From NCBI GenBank assembly GCA_015064195.1, contig SVSO01000095.1, positions 1 to 10,005 on the forward strand: a DNA stretch of 10,005 nucleotides. Reading direction: 5' to 3'. This document shows positions 1 through 6,134 of this stretch, one piece after another. Source of the DNA: Oscillospiraceae bacterium (GTDB lineage Bacteria; Bacillota_A; Clostridia; Oscillospirales; CAG-272). The notes below the pieces were generated by a model, which was not told where the DNA came from, did no database searches, and saw only the letters and a program-made list of their open reading frames with translations. The position numbers and the translations under genes were made by a program. Every line of letters begins with the position of its first letter. The stretch's first letter is position 1.

Positions 1-139
1 AAATGGTGAAATTATATGAATTTTGTATGAATTATCTTCGGGAGGGATCGTTATTCAAGGGGGATATTTGATTTGTGAATATTTAGAGGTTCCCTTAATG
101 GATGCAGCGTATCTTAATGACATTGCACCGATGGTGTCC
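1..139. other. AT-rich intergenic sequence, no gene seen
   Basis: AT-rich stretch at the left edge with no supported gene. A short plus-strand frame from the ATG at 98 has an AGAGG eight bases upstream. Its second half, however, is a translation of the antisense of a tRNA 3' end, so I do not call it. TATGAATT occurs twice, at 15-22 and 26-33. A minus-strand TATAAT at 16-11 could belong to a promoter for a gene beyond the left edge, but no good -35 accompanies it. Confidence 0.5.
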
Positions 140-288
140 TTTTTTTGTGGTGAGCCACTGGAGATTCGATAAACTCCACGCGAATCGCAGGCGATTCGCG
201 GGAAAGCTGCATACCGCGAGTGCGATTCGATTGTGCAGCCGGCAGCTTTCGCTGGACTGCTCAATTCCAATATCACACCACAAAAAAA
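140..288. repeat. 149-bp structured element with 13-bp inverted ends
   Basis: The ends are perfect inverted repeats of 13 bp: TTTTTTTGTGGTG at 140-152 and its reverse complement at 276-288. Inside are four further pairings: 159-163 with 174-178, 179-187 with 192-200 (9 bp, CAGG loop), 202-210 with 242-250 (9 bp), and 253-256 with 266-269 (weak). Folded as one strand this gives a closed stem with a multi-branched interior. It contains a duplicate of the tRNA-Lys 3' end at 145-169. The right inverted end coincides with the U tract of the tRNA terminator. It may be a MITE-like repeat, a structured RNA, or the scar of an integration event. No obvious target-site duplication is visible. The pairings are read directly from the sequence; what they mean is inference. 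Confidence 0.5.
145..169 (-). pseudogene. Partial tRNA-Lys 3' end copy (possible att-like repeat)
   Basis: These 25 bp are identical to 314-338, which is the 3' end of the intact tRNA-Lys gene (part of the T arm, the acceptor 3' strand, the discriminator base and encoded CCA) plus three bases beyond it. Past the identical block, six more T-stem bases match (ACTCCA, 173-178 here and 338-343 in the gene) after a 3-base insertion that would enlarge the T loop. No D arm or anticodon arm follows, so it cannot be a working tRNA. A copy of a tRNA 3' end near the intact gene is the usual mark left by tRNA-targeting integrases. Here the two copies are only 169 bp apart and enclose no integrase gene. 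Confidence 0.65.
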
Positions 289-312
289 CAGCCACCTGAC
301 GGTGACTGTTTT
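282..312 (-). terminator. Intrinsic terminator of tRNA-Lys
   Basis: On the minus strand the 10-bp stem AACAGUCACC / GGUGGCUGUU (310-301 with 296-287, one G-U pair, GUCA loop) is followed by a run of U residues encoded by 288-282. It starts 4-6 bp past the encoded CCA of the tRNA and is the natural end of that transcript. Confidence 0.85.
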
Positions 313-316
313 ATTG

Positions 317-392
317 TGGTGAGCCACTGGAGATTCGAACTCCAGACCCTTTGATTAAAAGTCAAATGCTCTGCCAACTGAGCTAGTGGCTC
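317..392 (-). tRNA. tRNA-Lys (anticodon UUU)
   Basis: The minus strand reads as a complete 76-nt cloverleaf. The acceptor stem is GAGCCAC paired with GTGGCTC, the D arm begins AGCTCAGTTGG, and the anticodon loop is CTTTTAA with anticodon TTT. The T arm is CTGGAG TTCGAAT CTCCAG. The discriminator is A at 320 and the terminal CCA is encoded at 319-317. UUU decodes AAA and AAG lysine codons. The gene has its own promoter at 433-405 and a terminator 4-6 bp downstream, so it appears to be a single-gene transcript, although it also lies close behind the stop codon of the large hydrolase gene on the same strand. Confidence 0.97.
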
Positions 393-404
393 GACTACCT
401 GTAT

Positions 405-433
405 ATTATACCACAAACAGGCTCAGTTGTCAA
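405..433 (-). promoter_or_regulatory. Consensus sigma-A promoter of tRNA-Lys
   Basis: On the minus strand TTGACA (433-428) and TATAAT (410-405) are separated by exactly 17 bp, and TGG just before the -10 box fits an extended -10. Both hexamers are perfect consensus, as expected for a strongly expressed stable RNA. The -10 box ends 12 bp before the mature tRNA 5' end. The -35 lies only 23 bp past the stop codon of the upstream gene. Confidence 0.92.
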
Positions 434-455
434 GGGGTTTTTGAAAAAATCTTGT

Positions 456-3400
456 TTAATCCAGATACTTCCGCTGATTTTCATAATACGCCAGCACGCC
501 GTCCGCGATTGAACGGGCGATTGTGTCGATGGCGTCCGGCTGCATCATCATTTCGTATTCCTCCACCGACGTGATGAAGCAGGTTTCCACCAGCGTCGCC
601 GGGAATTTCGGATTGCGCACCATGGCCAGCCGCTGTTTTGTCGGCGACCGATCCAGCTTGCCCAGCGCATCGCTCATGACCTCGCCCATCACATCTGTCA
701 GCATCAGCCCCGAATCCGCCCAATACAGCCCCACCAGTCCCCGCACCTTGGTCACATCCGTGGCGTAGGGCATGGAATTCTGATGGATGGAGATCATCAG
801 ATCCGGTTTTACATCAATGAGCGTCTGCATCCGGTCGGCAATCGGCACGTCGATCTCGCAGTCCCGGTCGCGGATCTGAATGACCTCCGCTCCCAGCGCA
901 CGCAGATACGGTTCCGCCGCCAGCACGATCTCAAGGTTGAAATCCGACTCGTTCATCGCGCCTTCCGCCGAACCCAGCGGGCCGAGGGCTCCCGGATTTT
1001 TGCCGCCGTGCCCCGCATCGAGGATGATTGTCTTGCCGGCCAGCGGCGTATCCGAATCCGGCAGAACCTCCGGATTTTTGCATTTCACGACGATCGCGCC
1101 GTCCTCATAATAATGCTCAAATCCGTAGAAATTCTCCAACGCTTCCAGCGCGAACCAATATTTGTACGCATAAGCTCTGGCACTTTTCACGCCTCGCGCC
1201 GCCGTGAAAAGCGGGTTGTCGCCGAGCGAAATCGGCTTTTCACCGGCAGTGTTCATATTGTACACCGTCACGCAGAATTCGCCGTTTTCGATGTAGCAGT
1301 TGACCGGCAGATTTTCATCCGCCGCGATTTTGATGTAAGTCGCCGCGCCGTCGCTGGTCACCGTGCAGTCGCCCACATTTGCGATGCCGATGGCCGCGCC
1401 CTCAAGCTCCTTCACGCCCGTCTGCGCGATCATGCCGCCGCACCGCAGCTTGTAAAAACCGTCCACCAGCGAGAGGGCATTGTCGCGCATTCCGGCGGAT
1501 TGGGGCGTGTAATCGTCGTAATACCAGCTGTCCTTGGCGATCTTCATCTCCGTGTCGTCCGCCAGCACCTCGATGGGCAGTGACGCGCCGCTTCCGATGA
1601 CGCGGATTTGTCCGGATTCGGCGGTGAATGTCTCGCCCGCCAGCGTGGATGTGAATTTAATCCTGCCGAGATCGTTGATTTTGCCGTCGCTTGCCCACAG
1701 ATTGAAGCTACCAATGAAGACTTCCTTCATGTAATCGCTTTGCCGCGGCGCGTAGAGCGTCGGTGTCAGGGTGATCTTTTTACCGTTCAGCTCTGCCGTC
1801 ACCTTGGAGCCGCGGGGGGCGGTGACGCTGACGGACAGCTGTCCCGTACTCATCCAGTCGGAGGTTGGCGTGACAGCGGCGATTCCCGGGCCGTCAAGGG
1901 TTGCATATGTCACCTTGCCCGGCGTCACCGTCTGTGTGCCGCGGTGGATGATGTACTCCGTCTCCTCGCCGTCATGGTCGAAAATAAAGGTGTTTTTGCC
2001 TTTATTCAGCGGCAGATAGGCGGAAAAATAGCCGCTTTTGGTGCGTCCCACCGGTTTGCCGTCGATGGTCAGCGATTTCGTCGGATCGGACGTGCCGATG
2101 ACAAATGTACCCTCGCCGTCCACGTAGCTGCCCGAATAGGGGATGGAGATGATCAGATCGCGGCCGTTGGATGCAATTTCGTCATGGATGATCGCCTCGG
2201 CAAAGACTTCCCGCGTCTCATCGAGAAGCCCGGCCACATTATTTTTCAGCGACGCATAGCCGTACAGGATGGAGCCGTGATAATTCATCTGCGCCCGGGC
2301 GAATACCACTTGGTTGCGCAGTTCATTCTCGGGATTTTCCCACGTTTCGTAGTTGTACACGCCATGGCTGACCAGCATCCGCACACCCGTGCCGTGGAGA
2401 TTGGCGTTCCACCAGCGCACCAGCACATCGTAACGCGCCGCCGTGGTGGAAAATCGCCAGTAGATCTGGGGCGCGATGTAGTCCACGTAGCCGCCCTTTG
2501 CCCATGCGAGGGGATCGCAGTAGATGGAATCGTAGGATTCGAGGCCGTAGGTGTCACTTCCGCCGTTCTCGCCGTTGTCATTCTGCCAGATTCCGAAGGG
2601 CGCGACGCCGAATTCGCACTGCTTGTTGGCTTTTTTGATGGCATTGTAGCAGCCTTCGATCAAGAGATTCACGTTCTCGCGCCGCCAATCCGCCAGCTTC
2701 ATGTCGCCGCCGTATTTTTTGAAGGTTGCGCTGTCATCGAAATTGGCGAGCATGGCGGTTTTGCCTTCATTCACCGGATAGGGGTAAAAATAATCGTCGA
2801 AAATCACGCCGTCGATGGCGTAATTCTTCGCCAGTTCCGCCACGCCGTCGGCGATAAGAGCGCGTACCTCCGGCAGTCCGCAGTCAAAATAGAGCTTGCC
2901 GTCGGCGTATGGGATCGCGTAGGAGGGATTTTTCCGCGCCGGATGATTTTCCGCCAGCGCGTTCACGTCATGAGCCGGCGCGGATGCCGAGCCGACAGTG
3001 ACGCGCAGGGGATTGACCCACGCATGAACGGCGATGTTCTGCGCATGGGCGATCTCAATGAGATAAGCCAGCGGATCGAAGCCGTCGGGCAGATCCGAGC
3101 CCTGCGTGCCGGTGAGATAGGCGGAAACGGGGAAAATTTCCGATCGATACAGCGCATCGGCGGAGGGGCGCACCTGAAAATAGATGGCGTTCAGATTGGC
3201 ATCGGCGCAGGTTTTCACGATGTCGTCAAGCTCCGCACGCAGTTTGTCCGCCGAAATGCCCGGCTTTGAGGGATAGTTGATGTTGTAAGCCGTGGTGATG
3301 TACACGCCGCGCACCTCGGATGCCGGATCGGGCAAGCCGCCGATGGGCGCGTGAAGGGCATCGCCGGATTCGCTCTGGGCGGGAGACGGCACATCCGGCG

Positions 3401-3551
3401 CGCCGATCTCGTTCATGAGGCCGGGGAGGATCAGCACCAGCGAGGCGGCGAGGACAGCGATCACCGCCGCAGCCGCAAGGGCCAGCATGACGACCCGAAG
3501 ATTCACCGGCTTCGACGGCCGCCGGATGGATTTATTTTCGACAGAATTCAT
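456..3551 (-). CDS. Membrane-anchored GHL10 glycoside hydrolase fused to amidase_3
   Basis: 1031 residues. The chosen ATG at 3551 has AGGAG six bases upstream; an upstream in-frame extension lacks a ribosome site and runs over the promoter. Residues 19-44 form one hydrophobic segment after a basic stretch, so the rest should lie outside the membrane. Residues 79-430 resemble family-10-like hydrolases (GHL10, YngK/DigH type): RGVYITT near 81, YFQVRPSADALY 124-135, AWVNPLR 177-183 and the acidic DGVIFDDYFYP 247-257. Residues 465-830 are beta-rich with no family I can name; the last part resembles the domain that often precedes amidases. Residues 841-1025 form a zinc N-acetylmuramoyl-L-alanine amidase: DAGHGG with His848, Glu868, SIHQNS with His923, and catalytic Glu989 in LVETCF. 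All four key residues are present. The likely job is peptidoglycan cleavage outside the cell: stem-peptide removal by the amidase, with glycan-strand cleavage by GHL10 inferred. No clear GC-rich terminator follows before the tRNA promoter. Confidence 0.88.
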   Translation of the reverse strand: MNSVENKSIRRPSKPVNLRVVMLALAAAAVIAVLAASLVLILPGLMNEIGAPDVPSPAQSESGDALHAPIGGLPDPASEVRGVYITTAYNINYPSKPGISADKLRAELDDIVKTCADANLNAIYFQVRPSADALYRSEIFPVSAYLTGTQGSDLPDGFDPLAYLIEIAHAQNIAVHAWVNPLRVTVGSASAPAHDVNALAENHPARKNPSYAIPYADGKLYFDCGLPEVRALIADGVAELAKNYAIDGVIFDDYFYPYPVNEGKTAMLANFDDSATFKKYGGDMKLADWRRENVNLLIEGCYNAIKKANKQCEFGVAPFGIWQNDNGENGGSDTYGLESYDSIYCDPLAWAKGGYVDYIAPQIYWRFSTTAARYDVLVRWWNANLHGTGVRMLVSHGVYNYETWENPENELRNQVVFARAQMNYHGSILYGYASLKNNVAGLLDETREVFAEAIIHDEIASNGRDLIISIPYSGSYVDGEGTFVIGTSDPTKSLTIDGKPVGRTKSGYFSAYLPLNKGKNTFIFDHDGEETEYIIHRGTQTVTPGKVTYATLDGPGIAAVTPTSDWMSTGQLSVSVTAPRGSKVTAELNGKKITLTPTLYAPRQSDYMKEVFIGSFNLWASDGKINDLGRIKFTSTLAGETFTAESGQIRVIGSGASLPIEVLADDTEMKIAKDSWYYDDYTPQSAGMRDNALSLVDGFYKLRCGGMIAQTGVKELEGAAIGIANVGDCTVTSDGAATYIKIAADENLPVNCYIENGEFCVTVYNMNTAGEKPISLGDNPLFTAARGVKSARAYAYKYWFALEALENFYGFEHYYEDGAIVVKCKNPEVLPDSDTPLAGKTIILDAGHGGKNPGALGPLGSAEGAMNESDFNLEIVLAAEPYLRALGAEVIQIRDRDCEIDVPIADRMQTLIDVKPDLMISIHQNSMPYATDVTKVRGLVGLYWADSGLMLTDVMGEVMSDALGKLDRSPTKQRLAMVRNPKFPATLVETCFITSVEEYEMMMQPDAIDTIARSIADGVLAYYENQRKYLD

Positions 3552-3582
3552 CGGAATCTCCTGTAAACAAAAGTATATTATC

Positions 3583-3611
3583 ATTGTAGCATAAATCGAC
3601 GCAATTTGCAA
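3583..3611 (-). promoter_or_regulatory. Probable promoter of the GHL10-amidase gene
   Basis: On the minus strand TTGCAA (3611-3606) and TACAAT (3588-3583) are 17 bp apart, with TGC before the -10 box giving an extended -10. The start codon at 3551 lies about 25 bases beyond the expected transcription start. The 166-bp gap between the divergent genes also contains TGCAA at 3607, 3624, 3632, 3675 and 3698, one of them within the -35 box. They may be regulator sites or simply AT-rich chance repeats. Confidence 0.65.
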
Positions 3612-3653
3612 GTATAAAATTGTTGCAATTCTGCAAATTTCATGCAGGTGTGG

Positions 3654-3662
3654 TGTTATAAA
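3654..3662 (+). promoter_or_regulatory. Possible extended -10 promoter of the nfeD-like/cwlD pair
   Basis: TGTTATAAA at 3654-3662 fits an extended -10 box (TG, one base, TATAAA) with the start codon 56 bases further on. No good -35 hexamer lies at the right distance. An alternative -10, TATAGT at 3683-3688, is closer to the gene but is also without a -35. A weak or alternative-sigma promoter, for example a sporulation one, cannot be excluded. Confidence 0.35.
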
Positions 3663-3717
3663 TTTACGCATCGGTGCAATAATATAGTATTAACGATTGC
3701 AAATTCGGAGGTTCAAA

Positions 3718-4002
3718 ATGACACTGCTTTCACTTTGGCCGGTCATCTGGCTGGCGATTATTTTGGCATCCATTTTCTGTGAGGCGATTTTTCCAAGCCT
3801 TGTGGCGGTCTGGTTCGCACCGGCGGCGCTGATCGCACTCATCACCGGGGCGCTGGGACTGTCGGTCTGGGGGCAGAGCATGGTGTTCGCGCTCCTGTCC
3901 GCACTGCTCATCACCATCTCACGGCTGATCCGCATAGCCTCGCGGATGATGGAACGGCGCACGCAGCGACACAATTCGTCCGGAAAGGGAGGTGTGCAAT
4001 GA
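3718..4002 (+). CDS. Truncated NfeD-like membrane protein
   Basis: 94 residues. The ATG has GGAGG six bases upstream; a TTG further upstream is less likely because it lies before that site. Three hydrophobic segments lie near residues 6-26, 28-47 and 52-71, followed by a basic, polar tail. The sequence around residues 22-45 (EAIFPSLVAVWFAPAALIAL) and the spacing of segments match the membrane part of small NfeD proteins (short NfeD1b/YuaF-like group). Those normally continue into a soluble OB-fold domain of 60-80 residues, which is absent here. The stop codon overlaps the next start (ATGA at 3999-4002), so the next gene is probably translationally coupled. NfeD proteins usually accompany SPFH/flotillin-type proteins in membrane organisation, but none is in view. 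Family assignment is by motif and topology; the role is unknown. Confidence 0.7.
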   Translation: MTLLSLWPVIWLAIILASIFCEAIFPSLVAVWFAPAALIALITGALGLSVWGQSMVFALLSALLITISRLIRIASRMMERRTQRHNSSGKGGVQ

Positions 4003-4742
4003 GCGGGAAAATTCGCGGTGCAGTGTTGGCACTCCTGCGCTATTTTGTCATGTGCCTGCTGCTTTTTGCCGCCTGCATTCTGCTCACGGCGGCGGCCGGA
4101 TTTTTCGCCGGCGACCGACCGGTATCGGCACCCATCGTCGAAAAATCACGGCCGGTCATCGTCATTGACGCGGGACATGGCGGCATGGACAGCGGCGCGG
4201 TTGGCGTGGATGGTACGTTTGAAAAGGACATCAATCTTTCCGTGGCGAAGAAGCTGGCCGCATTGTTTGCCGCCGCTGACTGCGACGTGGTGATGACGCG
4301 GACGGAGGATGTGATGCTGGTGGAGGATTCGGTCACGTCCCATCGGAAGATGCACGATCTGAAGAATCGGCTGGCGGTGGTGGAATCGCTGGCGGCGGAA
4401 GGAGAATCGCCGATCCTCGTCAGCATTCACATGAACAAATTCACCGAATCCAAGTATTCCGGCCTGCAGGTTTGGTATGCCCCCGCCGACGATGCCAGCC
4501 GCCAGCTTGCGGAATCGGTGCAGAGCTATGCCCGCACTTTTCTCGATCCCGCAAATACCCGGGAGATCAAGCGTGCCGCCTCGTCCATCTACATCCTCGA
4601 CCATGTGAAATCGCCGGCGATCCTCGTGGAATGCGGATTTCTGTCCAACGCCGACGAATGCGCAAGGCTGGGGACGGCAGAGTATCAGAACGCGGTGGCG
4701 GTGACGATTTTCGCAGGCATTATGGCACAGCTTGAATGTTGA
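3999..4742 (+). CDS. cwlD: CwlD-like N-acetylmuramoyl-L-alanine amidase
   Basis: 247 residues, close to the length of Bacillus subtilis CwlD. The ATG overlaps the previous stop by 4 bp and has GGGAGG a few bases upstream. Residues 8-36 form an N-terminal membrane anchor or uncleaved signal; the remainder is one amidase_3 domain. Zinc ligands and catalytic residues are visible: His60 in DAGHGG, Glu75 in FEKDINL, His144 in SIHMN and Glu211 in LVECGFLSN. CwlD hallmarks include RKMHDLKNRL at 116-125 and KRAASSIYIL before the last motif. CwlD removes stem peptides from muramic acid in the spore cortex so that PdaA can form muramic-delta-lactam, which germination lytic enzymes need. That points to a spore former. 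The neighbouring divergent amidase fusion fits a cell-wall theme. A vegetative amidase of the same family is the main alternative. No clear intrinsic terminator follows. Confidence 0.82.
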   Translation: MSGKIRGAVLALLRYFVMCLLLFAACILLTAAAGFFAGDRPVSAPIVEKSRPVIVIDAGHGGMDSGAVGVDGTFEKDINLSVAKKLAALFAAADCDVVMTRTEDVMLVEDSVTSHRKMHDLKNRLAVVESLAAEGESPILVSIHMNKFTESKYSGLQVWYAPADDASRQLAESVQSYARTFLDPANTREIKRAASSIYILDHVKSPAILVECGFLSNADECARLGTAEYQNAVAVTIFAGIMAQLEC

Positions 4743-4791
4743 AAAATACAAAAATAAAATTGTTTTGACCCTATGAAACCGCCTCCGTTCG

Positions 4792-4800
4792 TGATATAAT
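4792..4800 (+). promoter_or_regulatory. Extended -10 promoter of the Gfo/Idh/MocA gene
   Basis: TGATATAAT at 4792-4800 is a perfect -10 hexamer with the TG extension. The expected -35 position (TATGAA, 4772-4777) is poor; TTGACC at 4765-4770 would need a 24-bp spacer, which is too long. A ribosome site AGGAGG at 4820-4825 lies eight bases before the ATG at 4834. The gene thus appears to be transcribed separately from cwlD. Confidence 0.6.
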
Positions 4801-4833
4801 GGTAATAACGAATAAAATCAGGAGGCAAATCTC

Positions 4834-6099
4834 ATGAAAAAAATGAAAATCTGCGTCATCGGAATGGGACAGTTCTCGGACTTTTTCATTCACCTGTTCC
4901 GCGATCATCCGGATGTCGAGGAGGTTTCCATCGCCGATCTCATGCCGGATCGCGTTGCAAAAGCCGCCGAAAAGCACGGTATCAAGCGCACCTTCACATC
5001 GCTGGAGGATGTGCTGAAGAATGGCAAGGATGTGGACGCCATCGCGCTGTTCACCCAGCGTCAGCTCCACGGCCCCATGGTCATCGAAGCCCTCAAGGCG
5101 GGCAAGCACGTGTTCAGCGCCGTTCCCATGGGCATCGAGATCGAGGAATGCGAGAAGATCATCGAGCTTGTAAAGTCCACCGGCCTCACCTACATGACCG
5201 GCGAGACCTGCTATTATTTCCCCTGCGCCATCTTCTGCCGCAATATGCTGGAAGCCGGAAAATTCGGCAAGTTTACCTACGGCGAGGCGCAGTATTACCA
5301 CGACATGGTGACGTTTGGAAGCGCGTATTCCCGTTCCGGCGGCCCGCAGTGGAAGCGCGTGGCCGGCATTCCGCCCATGTATTACGCGACCCACTCCATT
5401 TCCATGATCGTTTCCGTCGTCGGCCAGTATGCCACCAAGGTTTCCTGCATGGGCTTCCGTGACAACGAGCCCGACGAGATCTTCGGTGAGGGCCGCAACA
5501 ACTGGGACAATCCCTTCTCCAATCAGACCGCGATGCTCACACTGTCGGGCGGCGGCGTGGCGAGAGTCAACGAATTCCGCCGCGTGGGAATCGGTCACAA
5601 GCCTTCCTCCTACATTTCCAATATGTACGGCACCATCGGCGCATACGAATGTGCGGCGGATCAGCATCGCTTCATCCGCGGCGTGGCACATGAGGACGGC
5701 CCGTATATCGAGGACGTGAGCGCACAGATCAACACTCATTATCTGACCATGCGCCGGTCTCAGCCTGATTTCAATCCAAACACCGAGCCGATCTCCGAAC
5801 GGTGTCATTACGGTTTCGCGCCGGTGCATGACGTGGCGCGCCTTCCGAAAAAGCTCCGCGAGATGGCCGACACGGTTCACTACAACTCTCATCCGTTCCT
5901 CGTGGACGACTTCGTCCGCGCGGTCATCGAGGAAAAGCTTCCCCCCAACAATGCGTGGGATTCGGCGCGCTACATGGTGCCGGGCATCATCGCCCACGAA
6001 TCGTCCATGCGCGACGGTATGCTCATGGATGTGCCGGACTTTGGCGATGCCCCCGCAAATCTGCCGCGCCTCACCTTCGATCGCAAATACGAGGAATAA
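4834..6099 (+). CDS. Gfo/Idh/MocA family oxidoreductase
   Basis: 421 residues. An N-terminal Rossmann fold binds a nicotinamide cofactor: VIGMGQFS at 8-15 is the dinucleotide loop, and Asp35 at the end of the second strand suggests NAD preference. TQRQLHGP 74-81 is the family's TPxxxHxP-like loop. Where most members have EKP, this protein has SAVPMG (95-100), so the usual lysine is a valine. Residues 125-410 form the C-terminal alpha/beta domain, with THSIS at 186-190 at the usual place of the active-site histidine (His187) and DDFVRAV 358-364, typical near the end of the family. Cytoplasmic, with no signal peptide. Members oxidise or reduce sugar and cyclitol hydroxyls. The convergent DUF1080 neighbour suggests 3-keto-sugar chemistry, but the substrate cannot be read from the sequence. 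It could be catalytically altered or use another proton relay. Confidence 0.88.
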   Translation: MKKMKICVIGMGQFSDFFIHLFRDHPDVEEVSIADLMPDRVAKAAEKHGIKRTFTSLEDVLKNGKDVDAIALFTQRQLHGPMVIEALKAGKHVFSAVPMGIEIEECEKIIELVKSTGLTYMTGETCYYFPCAIFCRNMLEAGKFGKFTYGEAQYYHDMVTFGSAYSRSGGPQWKRVAGIPPMYYATHSISMIVSVVGQYATKVSCMGFRDNEPDEIFGEGRNNWDNPFSNQTAMLTLSGGGVARVNEFRRVGIGHKPSSYISNMYGTIGAYECAADQHRFIRGVAHEDGPYIEDVSAQINTHYLTMRRSQPDFNPNTEPISERCHYGFAPVHDVARLPKKLREMADTVHYNSHPFLVDDFVRAVIEEKLPPNNAWDSARYMVPGIIAHESSMRDGMLMDVPDFGDAPANLPRLTFDRKYEE

Positions 6100-6104
6100 G
6101 CAAA

Positions 6105-6134
6105 CAAAAAAGCCCCTATCGGGGCTCTTTTTGT
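6105..6134. terminator. Bidirectional intrinsic terminator
   Basis: AGCCCC (6111-6116) and GGGGCT (6121-6126) form a 6-bp GC-rich stem around TATC. The plus strand continues with CTTTTTG and the minus strand with TTTTTTG, so the hairpin can end both convergent transcripts. The plus-strand stop codon is at 6097-6099 and the minus-strand stop at 6135-6137. Confidence 0.9.

Noticed and set aside
98..172. 24-residue plus-strand frame with AGAGG upstream
   Set aside because: Its C-terminal half (GEPLEIR) is the well-known false peptide read from the antisense of a tRNA-Lys 3' end.
55..327. 90-residue minus-strand frame and overlapping short frames
   Set aside because: They run through the tRNA terminator, the inverted-repeat element and tRNA sequence, lack a ribosome site and have no recognisable protein character.
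1608..3269. 553-residue plus-strand open frame
   Set aside because: Antisense shadow of the GHL10-amidase gene; its codon pattern follows the GC-rich opposite strand and it has no domain or ribosome site.
3552..3671. N-terminal extension of the GHL10-amidase by 40 residues
   Set aside because: It runs over the probable promoter, has no ribosome site, and would place a second hydrophobic segment before the normal anchor.
4765..4770. TTGACC as -35 for the oxidoreductase promoter
   Set aside because: The spacer to TATAAT is 24 bp, too long for sigma-A; the extended -10 alone is the better reading.
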